64,000 bases of DNA from Eucalyptus grandis (taxonomy: Eukaryota; Streptophyta; Magnoliopsida; Myrtales; Myrtaceae): contig NC_052622.1 of assembly GCF_016545825.1 (NCBI RefSeq), positions 48,528,770 through 48,592,769 on the forward strand. The letters are read 5' to 3'. The notes under the pieces are model-generated. The model saw only the letters and a program-made list of their open reading frames with translations, did not search any database and had not been told where the DNA came from. Positions 10,048 to 22,642 of the stretch are shown here, piece by piece; position 1 is the first letter of the stretch; each line of letters begins with the position of its first letter. The position numbers and the translations under genes are program-made.

Positions 10048-12669
10048 TCATGGGGATGAGAATTTCTTGATAAAGTCATGAATGTGAGAAGTGACATCCC
10101 GAGGCTTCTCTTGCTGGAGGAAATGAGCCACTCCTTCCATCACCACCACCTCTTCTAGGTTGGGCACTGCCTGCTTGAACCCACCGCCATTGATATACTC
10201 CTTCACGCCAGGGATGTGATAGGTGAGGTCCAGGTCCCCCACTATGAACTTCACTGGCACTTCGATTGGCACTCCGGTCCATGACGCGGATAACTCCCAA
10301 TTTCTACGTCCATAAAGGAGGTATTATAGATGGAAATGGATTCAAGATATCACTTTGATTGTGATGCCCAAAGAGAATAGTAAAGGAAAAGATTGAAGTA
10401 GCAACGTGTAATTTACTCGATGTCCATCTTCAATCTAGCAAAAAACCACTGCTCCATATCGTGTTGAGGACACATCTACGTAAGTTGTTGAAACAGCGTG
10501 TGACTAAAAAAATTCATCTCAAATACAAATTAACTAATTTAAATCCCCATGCTTCAAATGGATTTTACATTTCAAATTTGTTGAACAGTCTATGTTTGCT
10601 AGAAGTCCTTAACATTTTTTCATTTAACTTACGTGAGAATTCAATCTTTTTTAAAAGCTATAGTAGTGACGATAATCAAGAGATTCAAATAACTGAAGAA
10701 AATATCATACAAAAATTACATTTAATGGTCATTAGATGATTGCATAAAAAATTCGTTCTGTGTTATATGTAGATTCACTTTATTCTTAACAAACTTCTTA
10801 TATGTCTTATTTTCTTTTAATTTGACATGATTTTTTTCAACATTCTTTATGCAACTAATATTCCTTAATGGAGTAGAGTTAACTCTCGTCCTATAATTTA
10901 CTACAATTTGCATGGGATCGAGCCAAAAGTACATGCAATTAAGCTCTATATCATGGTACCATAGATACAATATAATGTTTCCCATAGACCCAGTTTCTAA
11001 AAAAATATCGGTTGTATTTAGATTGAGCTTTCAAAAGGTTCCTTTTAAACTTTCATTTTTTACTAAAAAATCTTTAAATTTTTTTAAGAAAATAAACTAA
11101 TCTTTTTTTTTCATTAAATTGAATGCATTTAATTTTCACAATGAACTTTTCTTATGATATATTAGACTACTACAACACACACATCGCAATATAATCAAAT
11201 ATTTGTATTTAGATTGAAATTTTTTTCTTAAAAGAAACTTAAAATTGTATTTAAAAATAATATTTTTATTAAACTGGCTGCTTTTAATATTGAAAAGTCA
11301 CTTTCATAATTTTAGTTTATTGGATTACTAGTCACTGTCTTGTGTTATGAGCATTGTTTAGGCTAAACTTTCAAGCGTTTTCCTCCTCATAAATCCATCT
11401 ACTTGAACATTAGGGAAATGTAAACGTATTTAGAGGTGGCAAATACCAACGCAATGGAGGAATGTGATTCGAACGTGATACGATTTCATCCCAAAAAAAG
11501 AAAAAGAAAAAAAAATCCCAAATCCACCACAGCTTGTGCGGTTAGCTCAAAACCAACATGAATCGTTGCTTTTGGATCGGTAAGAAATGGCTCACGATCC
11601 CATCGGAAAACATTTCAGCAATGGGATCAACTATCGGTACAAATGTATTGACACGGAGGAGAGCATGAGCTTAGAGAGAGGAACTTACAGGTCCGAGCAG
11701 CGGTAGTAGTTCAATCCTCCGGTGAAGCCGGTCCGGCTGAATTGGGCGGCATAGAAGTTGATGTCATCCTCGCTTAGCCAGGAGGGCAAGTCGACCTGGT
11801 GGTCCTCAAATATTTTGGTCATTCCTGAGAATCCCACGTCCTTAGGCAAGATAGGCGGGCTCGGATCCCGGCTGACGAGGAATAGCTTAAAGAGCTTGGC
11901 AGGATCGGCTTTTGCAAAGTCCGCTTCAGCCTCTCCAGAGTCCAGGCTCCTGCCAAGGATGAAGAATACCGCAGTCAGAAAAGTGATCAAGATCAACTTG
12001 TGCGCTACTTACGTCTTTATAGAATTGTTCATACGATGTTATTTCCGACTTTTTTATGGGACTTGGTGAAAATTCAATCAACTCGAGCCGGCATGCTCCG
12101 TGATCTACGTTTTTGCCTGCAGCGACGACTCAGTTCCAAATTCTTGGAAAGAGATGCCCAAGTCGGGTCAGATCTAGGCTTTTTCTAACATTGGTCCTCA
12201 CCTGAAACCTACAAACGTAGTAATCATCTCCGAACGTCGCCCTCAACTTCTCGACGGGCTTCCTCTCCGGATTCCTTGGGAACCACGCGACGCTCGTGTT
12301 CACCAACGCCTTCACCCGGTCGGGCCTGAGCAGGCACAAGTACCAGGCGATGATTGCCCCCCAGTCGTGCCCCACCACGAACACGCGCCCGATCCCCAGC
12401 GCGTCCAGCATCCCCACCAGGTCCCCCACCACGTGGAACGCGGTGTATGACTCCACGCTCGGCGGAGCGTTGGTGTCGCCGAAGCCCCGGAGGTCGGGCG
12501 CGACGGTGCGGTAGCCGAGGGCTGCGAGGGACACCATCTGGTGGCGCCACGAGTACCAGAGCTCCGGGAAGCCATGGATGAAGAGGACCGTGTCGGGGCC
12601 GTTGCCGACGGACGCCACATGCATGTTTATGCCGTTGGTGCGAACAGTTGCGTGCTCGATCTTCTCCAT
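10048..12669 (-). CDS. Soluble epoxide hydrolase, copy 2 (intact only with a shifted acceptor)
   Basis: Exon 1 is 12669-12202 (156 codons, intact; HGFPE, GHDWGA with D102). Exon 3 is 10303-10048 (intact; VGDLDL and EGVAHF present). Exon 2 ends at donor 11689 (GTAAGT), but its start is altered: relative to copies 1 and 4, CTCTGGA is inserted after the GAGCCTGGA codons, a 7-bp change. The usual acceptor (exon from 11949) would put the rest out of frame and reach a stop within eight codons. An AG just before 11930 would restore the frame and delete only the conserved EPGE-type residues, giving 321 residues with the catalytic residues kept. It is either a gene with a shifted splice site or a recent pseudogene. 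Confidence 0.7.
11945..12201 (-). other. Intron 1 of sEH copy 2, with two candidate acceptors
   Basis: The donor is GTGAGG at 12201. The ancestral acceptor precedes 11949 (GGCAG). A candidate replacement acceptor, GGAGAG before 11930, lies 19 bp downstream and lacks a pyrimidine tract of its own. Which site is used decides whether copy 2 encodes an enzyme. Confidence 0.5.
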
Positions 12670-12839
12670 TCTTTCGAAGTTTTCCTGTTTTGTTTCCGTT
12701 CTATGTGGAACGAGTTTTGCGAGTGTAGCGAAGGAGATGAAGAGACGAAATGAGAGTGTACAATGAATGGAGAGTTGCGTCCTCTTATGTAGAGCCACAA
12801 CAAGCAGCTGGAGAGGAAGAAGACAAAATGACATTGCCC

Positions 12840-12846
12840 TTTTATA
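12840..12846 (-). promoter_or_regulatory. TATA box of sEH copy 2
   Basis: On the minus strand this reads TATAAAA, about 171 bp upstream of the start codon at 12669. It sits inside the block conserved 5' of the sEH copies, which would leave a 5' leader of about 140 nt. The equivalent position of copy 1 reads TATGAAA. Confidence 0.5.
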
Positions 12847-13064
12847 AAAAAGGAGAATTAATTATGATTTTTCATTCAGAAAGTGCAATTTTTCACTTTT
12901 GTTACTGTTTACCGGTCTGAGAAGGACATTTAATACTTGTACAGAAGTGATGGATTCGTATTTCTGTGTTTGGACGTATCTTTAGAACTTTGTCATCACT
13001 TTGTAAGTTGAGTATTTAAAGTCTCTTCGCGCTCAAGGTAATTTAATGTGGATAATATTTTTCT

Positions 13065-13711
13065 CGAGAAAATTGTTCAAAAAATATTAAATTTATTGCA
13101 ATATTATCAATTCCGTCCTAAATTTTTTTAAAATTTTATCAATTGGGTTTTAAATCTTTTATCGTTTTGCCAATTAAGTCTATATCGACATAGATAATTT
13201 TTAATAATACTTTAATATTGATTTTAATTTTTTTTTAATTTTTTTCCTTTTTTTCTCTTTCTTCTTTTTCTTCCCTTCCTTCTCTTGCTGTACGCTAGGC
13301 CTCGGCAATAAGCCAGAGGCGATCTAGCCAAGCTCACCCCCACCGGGCACTAGCAAAGGTGAGCCTCACTCGCCTCTAGGTGAGGTTGAGCCTCGCCCAA
13401 GGCTAGTGAGGTCAAACTCGCTAGCTCTCGCCTCTAGTTGATCTTCAACCATTGTGGAGGCCCAACAACCAGTTATATTATATATATATATATATAAAAA
13501 GACAAACAAAAAAATTAATAAATAAATATTTTTAAAATATTATAAAAATTATTAACATTAGCACCGATAGTGCAACGTAAGATGGCCCATATCCACATTA
13601 GTAATTTCCAACAAAAATTGATCAGATTGACTTAATTAACAAAATGTTAAAAGTTTTAGGATTAAGTTAGCATAAGTACAATAGGTTTATAACTTTTTAG
13701 ATAATTTATTC
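13065..13711. mobile_element. Mutator-type MITE (647 bp) with exact 9-bp target duplication
   Basis: Exact flanking repeats TATTTTTCT lie at 13056-13064 and 13712-13720. The left end starts CGAGAAAATTGTTCAAAAA; the right end reversed starts GAATAAATTATCTAAAAAG. The interior has a GC-richer segment (about 13290-13460) with repeated CTCGCC and GAGGTC motifs, as in related elements at 6711, 53745 and 57523. No coding capacity is visible. It lies 5' of sEH copy 2. Confidence 0.8.
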
Positions 13712-13720
13712 TATTTTTCT

Positions 13721-16700
13721 TAAATCTATACCTTTTTATTAATAAGCTACAAATTATGGATATAAACCACGTGAATCTTTAACTAAGATAAGTCTTTTGT
13801 TAGGGAGCATGGACATGTGTAGAGAACTTTGTATAGAAAGAAATGGGTGGGAAGAGCCAATTCCTTGTTCCAAAGGACTAAAGCAAAATAAAGTAATGAG
13901 TTGGCTGATGCGGTCCTCGTAATAAATTTATTGACATATTTGTATCATGATGTTTGGATGATGGGATCTTCTTAGCATAGTGGATTTTCTTTTTCTTTTC
14001 TTTTCTTTTTTCAATTTAAAGCTTAGATAACATATTATCATTTAATCATGTTCAAGTGAGAGAGAAAGCAATTAAGAACGAACGAAAATATCATGTCATT
14101 TTGTAGTTTTTTGAAAATTTAGTGAACTCTTAAGTGTTGTTTTTTTCCAATCATACAGTGTACTAATAATTTAACTTTACGATAGTAATAATAACAAGGA
14201 CGACGACAGTGATGGCGATGATAACAATAGATAGATGGATAGATATAGGTGATTTATTGTCATAAAGTTATAATAAAAAATTGAAAGATACAAAAGGTTT
14301 TGGTAATTTATTATCTTTCTTTTCGGCCTTTGAGGTCATTTTTACAATTTCTCTTTTGCATTTGCAATGACAATAAGATTATCGTGCTATTTAAAAATTC
14401 GAGTAAAACAGTCAAATCCTTGATTTTCTGTGTTAGGGAAAAATAAGACAGAAATATTTAATTGGGGCTAGACAGTCACTAGATGCAAAGAACTGTCGAA
14501 AAATATGCGAGCTGTGATTATTCCATGTACCAAGAGGGATGAAGACAGAATCTTGTGAACATCCAACTTTGTCTTCAATTATTCAATTACTTTATATCAT
14601 ATACTATCAAAATGCTAGTGTATCTCTTAAAAGCTTGATGATTCTATCAAGGTAGGATCTAAATAAGGTCAAACTCATCACAAAAATGATGTGCATGTAT
14701 TCGTGTCTCCATAATAAGTGTTCGGGTACAACTGGTGTGTGATTTACGAAAATATGGAACTTTAGCAGGATAAAAAATTTCTGAGACTGTGTAATGATAA
14801 TTGATTATCATTGGCGTAAGCAATTGTTTTTAATTCTTCGCGTAATGTGATAGTGAGATAATTATATGACTAGCTTTAATTTTATCGAGAAACATAATAT
14901 TTAGCATCATCTTTTAATCATTATACGGATTCTTTTTTGGAAGACAAATAGTAAATGAATATTTCACCATTCTTTGAATAGCTAAAAGCAAAGGTTTATT
15001 CGAAATTTAAGGAAAAGAAGAGAGAATGGTGAAGCTGGTTAACGGGACAACTAAGGAATTTTACAAAGTGTAATTTCCAGTGAAAAAAAAAAACAATTGA
15101 CTTGTTCTTTTGCCTTTTGCCACTTTTCCTTTGGTCAGTTTTATTATTTTCTCTTTAAACTTAAAATAAATTAAAATGCAAAAAATGATCTGTAAATAAG
15201 GCTTAACCAGAAAACCTAAAAGTGGTGATAAATTCATTTTTTCACTTTAATGCACAAATGATATATGGTAATATGACACGATAACAATAATTAGAATTCC
15301 TTTGGGAGAAGACAAAGACCATGGTTTTTATTCTGCACCCTATGTCGGAAAGATTTCAATTAGGTCATAATCTTTCTAGTGAAGAAAGAAAATTCAATTT
15401 GTATGTAAGATTTTGTTATTCTGAAACTATTGGATAAAGACATGATATATTATTTGAATATTCTAATATTGTACTTTCCAATAAGGCGAATGAATATCCT
15501 CAATTGATTCTAATTGATATTTTTTTTGTTAAGTCATCCAATAAAGTCTATATGTACTCTTCACCATTAGATATACATAATTATACAAAATTATATAAAA
15601 ATTACACAATTTCCTCTATCGCATCTCTTATCTTGGTTTCAACTCTAGACAATAAAAGGAAAGACCCTAATTATATATAATATCATTATGTTATTTTTAA
15701 GTGTTCAATCAATCTGTGAATCGCACTGTCCTAATACTGTACTAAGCTGACAGCCCACAAATATCTGTACTTATTTTCCATTATAAGAAATCGATGTGAA
15801 CTAATTAAACTCATAATTTTTGGGGAAAGGGGAAAATAAGAAAGAAATACTACAATACCATCACTTTTTTATTTCCTCGGAAGAAGTGCGCTAATTTTCT
15901 TTTTTGGCTTAAGTCTATGCGCAATGCATTATTTAATTTGGGTTACTAGATCACTGGATGCGACCTGTGATTGTTCTTGATGCCAAGGGGCGTGAAGACA
16001 TAGTCATGTAAACATCCAAACTTTGTCTACAAATTTTTAATTACTTTATATCATATCTTATCAAAATGCTAGTTTATCCCTTGAAAACTTGATGATTTTT
16101 TTTTTATCGAGGTAGCATATGAATAAGGTCAAGCTTATTAAAAAAACGATATTCATGCGTTTATGTCTATGTAATAATTGTTGACTACATATGACGTGTG
16201 ATTTTAAAAAAGATAACGTGAAACTTGAGCAGGAAAAGAAAAAAAAAGAAATTGTGAGATCGCCTAATGAAAACTAATTATCATGGAGCAACCTGCATGC
16301 GTGTGGGACAATCTTCCATTCTTCGGCAACATCGTGATGAATTAATGATTTTATTTTATGGAGAGGCAAAATAAATTACATTATTTTTAAATCACTTTCT
16401 AAAATGCAATCAGTCAATGAATATTTCCCTATTTCTTTCAATAACTAAAAACAAACGCTTACTAAAAAGCTTGGGAAAAAATTAGAGAGAAGGATGAAGT
16501 TGATTTTGTGACAATTAAAAAAAAATAGAAAGAGAATTGTACTTAATACTAAAAAAATACACGAGAAATACATAAACTTTCATTAAAAAGGCAAATCAAA
16601 ACAACATGGACCGTCTGTGTGTGCACGCTTTGACAAAGATAAAAAACAAAGGCTCCTAAAAATGTATTTTTCCAATTTCGATTTACAGTATTTTTGATCA

Positions 16701-16849
16701 TTTTTTTAGTAACAACAAAATGGATAATGAACGGATCGCATTTTTTCTTTATTCTATTATTCTCGTGCCCTTTTACCATTCACGGTTGGTATTCATGTAG
16801 CCAATAATGATGAACACCATTGCAAAGGACAACATGAGACACTGCTAGA
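13721..16849. other. Intergenic, duplicated flanks
   Basis: No gene is supported. 14150-14860 matches 7990-8760. 15323-16849 matches 33073-34630 and is the left part of the segmental duplication that carries sEH copies 3 and 4. The rest is AT-rich single-copy-like sequence. Confidence 0.55.
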
Positions 16850-18850
16850 TCATAGGGATGAGAATTTCTTGATGAAGTCATGAACGTGAGCAGTGACCTC
16901 CCGAGACTTTTCTTATTGGAGGAAATGAGCCACCCCTTCCATCACCACCACCTCTTCCAAGTTGGGCATTGCTTGCTCGAACCCACCGTCGTGGATGTAA
17001 TCCTTCACGCCAGGGATGTGATAGGTGAGGTCCAAGTCCCCCACCATGAACTTCATTGGCACTTCAATTCGCGCACTGATCCACAACATCAATAGCTCCT
17101 AGTTTCTACACCCATAAAGGAGTTTATGAGAGATCTAAATGGATTTAAGATATCACTTTGATTGCTATGCCTATAAAAAGGAAGAAGGAAAAGATTGAAT
17201 TAGCAATATGTAGTTTTTACTCGGTGTCCATCATCATTTACACAAAACACTACTAGTATGTATTAATTTGAGGATACATCTACTTAAATTGTTGAAAAGC
17301 ATGTGATGATGACAACCACGTCACGATACAAATTAGCTAGTATACTTGCCCACACTTTGAATGGATATCATCATTCCAAATTTCACGAGTATCAAACATC
17401 TTAGATATCCTATTTTCTTTTTAATTTGACATTTTTTTCAATTCAACACTACTATTTCCTTCGTTTTTTTAATGCTACCATCATTCTTTAATTAAGTAGG
17501 ATTTACTTTCATCTTATATTTTACTATATTTTGTATAGAATTGAATCAAGTTTGTGATTGAGTAAATAGCTCTACAAATTAATGGATCAGATCAAATTGC
17601 AAAATGGATATGCCCCTATGAAGCTCTATCTCATATAATTCATTTATGTTAATCTATATTTTCTCTGTCAATAAGACATGGCATGCACAATATGATTATT
17701 CGATTGTTATATTTTTTCAATTCCCTATATGATGTTTCGAATAGCCTTAGGTTTTTCTTTAATGTTCACTTTTCACTAAAAAAATCTTAAAAAATTTTAT
17801 TGTAAAAAGAACGTTCAAAAGTCACTTTCACTATTTTAATTTACAGGTGATATACATTATTAGATACTGAATTTGATAAATTAGCCGTTGTTGTCTTATG
17901 TTGCGAGCATTGCTTAGGCTAGACGTTCTAGTGTTTTCCTCCTAAATCCATCTACTCAAACATTGGGAAAACGTGAATTGAAGGCATCCAGAGGTGGCAA
18001 TCGCTGATAGTACGGAGGAACACAACTCAAACACGATCTCTATTTATGGTTCAGATTTCTACCTTATAAACTTCTGCCATAACTCAATCCAAAACGCACA
18101 TCCAGGATTGTATCCTTCAAAATTTTATCAGCACCAGAACATTCAAACTGTAAAAGAGCATAAGCTTAGAGAGAGGAACGTTCAAGTCCAAACAAGGGTA
18201 TAGTTTAATCCTCCGGTGAAGCCCGTCCGGCTGAATTGGATGGCGTTGTAATTGATGTCATCTTCGGTCAGCCAAGAGGGCAACTCAACCTGGCGTTGCT
18301 CGAGTGGTTTGGTCAATCCTGAGATCCCTACATCTCTGGGCGCGACAGTCACGGCCTGTGAGGAGTAGCTGAATGAGTTTGGCGATATCAGCTTTTGCAG
18401 AGTCCTCTTCTGCCACTCCAGGTTCTGCCAAGCATAAAAGATTAGACACATAGTCAGGAAAGTAATTAAGACCGACTTGTTCGCTACTAACAACAGAAGC
18501 TGACCACAAAAAGTGGGAAACGTGTCAAGTCGCAAATTTTTTAAAAATTCAAGCCCAAGCCAAGGTCCTCACCTGAAACCTGCTGCAGTAATCATCTCCG
18601 AACATCGCCCTTATCGACTCATCGGGCTTCCTCTCCAGATTCCTGAGGAGCCACGTCATAGTCGCGTTCACCAGCCTCTTCACTCGGTCTGGCCTGAGCA
18701 GGCACAAGTACCACGCGTTCGTCGCCCCCCAGTCGTACCCTACCATGATCACCTACCCGATCCCCAGAGTGTCCGGCATCCTGACCAGGCCCCCCACCAC
18801 GTGGAACACCGTGAACGACTCCACGCATGAGGGTGCATCGGTGTTGCCGT
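15323..18850. repeat. Segmental duplication unit carrying sEH copy 3 (partner 33073-36620)
   Basis: Both units begin with GGTTTTTATTCTGCACCC and stay co-linear through 3' flank, exon 3, introns and exon 2 into exon 1. Homology stops at about 18850 within exon 1 of copy 3, whereas the partner continues to the start codon and beyond. The duplication is older than the many lesions in copy 3. Confidence 0.75.
16850..18850 (-). pseudogene. Soluble epoxide hydrolase pseudogene, copy 3
   Basis: Exon 3 (17105-16850) has TGG of the conserved NWEL changed to TAG (17101-17099), a stop. Exon 2 (18424-18184) has lost one base at its first codon, 11 bp in the middle (about 18342) and one base near its end. 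Its donor reads GA instead of GT (18183-18182). Exon 1 survives only from its 3' end (18573) to about 18850, where homology ends; the start codon and the HGFPE oxyanion motif are gone. The nucleophile motif remains as GYDWGA. The paralogous copy 4 is intact, so these are lineage-specific losses. No product is expected. Confidence 0.9.
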
Positions 18851-21800
18851 GGCAGATAATTATAAATTATTATGAGCTCATTATTTTAAGATTTTGTGAT
18901 TCATGATAAATTGTCATTCTTAAAATAACTTAAAGATTATTATGCCAACAAAGCTCATTAAAGACTGTGTGCTTCATTGACTCAATTCCTCGTTATATTA
19001 TACTATATGCTTATAAAATTTCAGACTAAAAGAATTACTGAATTTTATTTGGAAAATAAAACGATATTTTCATTGGAAATGTTCCAAAGTCACTTCTGGC
19101 CTCCAGATTTAAACTTTACGTAAAGTTCTCTCAAAACAGAGAAGACTCCATCTTGAACACGTAATGTGCAGGAGAGACATCCGTGTACTCCGTAGTTTTT
19201 CCTGCTCGGTTAAAATCAAGCCCAATTTCCGACCAAAAAAAAAAAGAAATTCAAGCCCAATGGACAAGAGAGAGAAATCGACTAACGGGTTCATGTCCAA
19301 GAATCAAAATAATAATAATAATAATAATAATAATAAAGTTGTTTTGATATATACACGACTCCAGATTTAGAAAAACTAAGAGCGAAACTACATAATATCA
19401 TCAGCTTAGCCGTCCAACGTGAACTATGTGTGTTGCCTTTTGGCTTACATTTTTACACACTAGATCGGGAGAAGTTGCATGTGCTATTTTGAATTAGGTA
19501 AGGCTATCTGAAGGCACTTGTTAAATTTCCAAATAAAGAAAAATTTCTCATTTTCAAAGCATCATCTTTCTCATGTTATGCACAATTGGTGTGTAAAAAA
19601 ATGAAAATGTTTTTTTTATAAGGTACGATTAACCAATGTCACCATTGTTAAGACCTTTTTTTATACCACAAAAAATTCAAATCTATCAACTCGACCAATT
19701 TTCACGGATGCACTTATTTGCAAACTTTGATTAGCTCTATATAAAGTTTTGCTAACATAACATTCTTTGAGTTATTATGAGAATAACAACTCATTATAAG
19801 TCACAAATTCTTAAAGAAATAGCAGCTTGTTGTGAGTCACAAATTCTTAAAAGAGTAAACTCAATAACAATTTCTAATTTCTAATTATTTATTATTTATT
19901 TTTTGTAATTCAGAACAAACTGTTATTTTAATAATAAATTAAAAATGATCACTTAATCATTTCTGTTGGAAATATGCATTCTCATTCAGAAGGATCTTTG
20001 GAAAGTTTTGAATGGTTGGGCCTCTCAGATGGCGGTCTATCACCGCAACACTTTTTCAAAACTCAACGGTTTTGTCTCTTCAAAACGTGTTGTTTTACTG
20101 AATAACGAGTCCCTTTGACTCCTCGTAGAGGGTCTTGTTTTCGTTGGGCTAGATTGGATTTGGTATTACAGGGTGTCGGCTTTTTGCAGCAACACCGCAT
20201 TGGGTGTCATGCACCGGGTGCATGATTAATCCTTCTATCCTTCGATATCCAGCCCGATGAATAGATTGAGAATATCTTTGACAATATTTTCTTTTAATAC
20301 GTTTTTAAATATAAATTTAGTAAGTGCTAGATGTTCGAGGATGAATATACAACACTAATACGAATTGGTTGAATATGAGCTATGTGGAACCATTATGACA
20401 TATGGCTTACCGGATGGTAATCACGATTGAAAATGTGAAAAGACTATTGATTAAGTCGTTTTTTGTCATCAAGATAAGGGAAAAATTACTGATTACCACC
20501 GAAGTGTCAACTTTAATTATGTTTTCTTGGTGATACATTTAGTTCATACGGGGACAAGATTATGGGGCCATTCGGCCATGTACTTTTGAGCTTTGCTCAA
20601 AGTAGCTAGCAAGTATTTTAGAATAATCAACCTTCCTTAGGAAGTTTAAGCTAACTATCCCCAAGAAGTTACCTCTCCTTTAAGTTGTCCTATAGTATTC
20701 TAGAGAATAGCACTTTGAGCTAATTTTCTAAATCGAAATCAAAGACCAATTCCGATTAAAAATAATAAAATGAAATTCCTACTAAAAATCTCGCTAATGA
20801 TATCAAAGACGAAGATCAATTAACTAACCCTAGAAGTAAACCATACGCCAATGAGATTTCTTTTATCTTTTTACTTTTATCATTTTTAATATTTTTTAGT
20901 GAATTTTATTTTTTTATGTTGCTGTGTATTTCATCTAGAGAAAAACTATCTAAAATTCAAATTGCCTTAATAATCATGAAATGCAATTTCCTTAACTATA
21001 TCAACATCAACTGAACGAAACTCAACTAAATCTAATCCTACGACCTAACTACCTAGTTGAGGCCTGCATTTTCCTATCTTCGATAATAATTTTTTCCGTA
21101 TTTATTATTTTTCTCATTTTACAGACATTTCTTATTTTCAGATCTTTTTATTTTTCTACTATTTTCCTTTCTTCTTCGGTCCTCCTTTCCCCGAATCCAC
21201 GAGCCCTCTTAACTCTCATACCTGTCTCATGCTCTTCCTTCACTGAATGCCTCCATGAAAGCATTGAACAACATCCTAGAAAAATCTAATCAAAGATTCA
21301 AAACTACAACGATTTTATTTGGACCATTCACAGCCAGCCATCACTTTCATTATTTTCGACCCATTGACGCACATACAGCATGCGCACTCTGCTTTCCATG
21401 GATTTTTCCGGAAAACTGAGAACTCCAGCTCTCCAATTTTTCTCACCAGCGAAGATCTACCGATCACCACAAACACGCACGTGGCATAAAACACAAGAAA
21501 CATTCATGTTGAGTGACACGCTCGGCAACCACTCTCATCAGTAGTCTTTTTTTTTTCTTTTTTTTTTTGAGATGCAAACAACAATCACAAAGTTTTATCT
21601 AGCAAAAATACTGAAAAACTCATTTGGTTACACAAGATTACTCAATGACAGAGATTCTTGCCTTATACATCGATCTATACAATGCAGAGAAGGTAACGAA
21701 GTGAATCAGGATCAAAGACTAAATGTACGCATGAGATCCTATGAAAATGAGACAGGCATAGCATTTGGGGTTTTCGAGCATAGTTTAAACCACTGGGACC

Positions 21801-22642
21801 GAGGATAGAATGGGTGAAATCAACATGTACAACGTGATTTAAGCAGGTCCGTGTTTAGGAAGATGCTTCTTGGTTGTGCATGTAATTTTCATTCGAGCAT
21901 TTTCATAAAACACTTGGTGATCAGTTCGAACACGGTACACAATGTTGTCAAAGGTTTGCTAAACGCGGGACTTTCACCTCACCAGATTCTCGCTTCCATT
22001 CGCACGCGCGAGTTTGAGAGATAGCTTTTTAAAAGGTGATAGACAGAGGGTGGGGATGATGGATTTTCTCACACAGACGTGGGCCCTTGAGTAGTGGCTA
22101 AAGTTTAGGCTCCATTTGTTTTGCGAAAAATGAATGAGTTAAAAAATATATATAATTTTAAAATTAATCACTTATATCGTTTATAAAAATGAACAAACGA
22201 AAAAATATGTTCATCATTTACAAATTATTGGTGATGGAAACATTTTCCATTAACTAATTATTTCGAACGATATGGCGATTATTTTTAGAAATTTTTATTT
22301 TAAATTTCATGTTTCGTGAAACAAATAGAGGATTGAATTGATTTTAAATTTCATGGGCCTGGGCAGTGTTGGAACAAATCAAAACTGGGCTATGTGAATC
22401 GGGCCGCGCCATGGACACTTCGATGAATTGAAATTGATGAATTTGGTGGATGTAGGCCGCGATTGGGCTAAAGGCTACTCTTGTGGGCTGCACAAACCGG
22501 ACCAAGACTGAATTGAGCCTTTGTTCTTTTTACTCACTATTTATATTTTTCATCTTTACATAAATGTATAATCCATCTATCAACTAATATGAAGGAGTCA
22601 ACAAATACATTCAATTAATTTATTATTGTCGTGAGGAAAGAA
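18851..22642. other. Intergenic, no gene recognised
   Basis: No supported gene. Just after the copy 3 breakpoint, 18860-18905 resembles in inverted orientation 19790-19860 (AATCACAAAATCTTAAAA versus AGTCACAAATTCTTAAAA). An old inserted TIR element may therefore have broken exon 1. Remaining short open frames (19109-19370, 21315-21503, 21572-21808) have no recognisable domain. Confidence 0.45.
19308..19336. repeat. (AAT)n microsatellite
   Basis: About nine uninterrupted AAT units. Confidence 0.9.
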
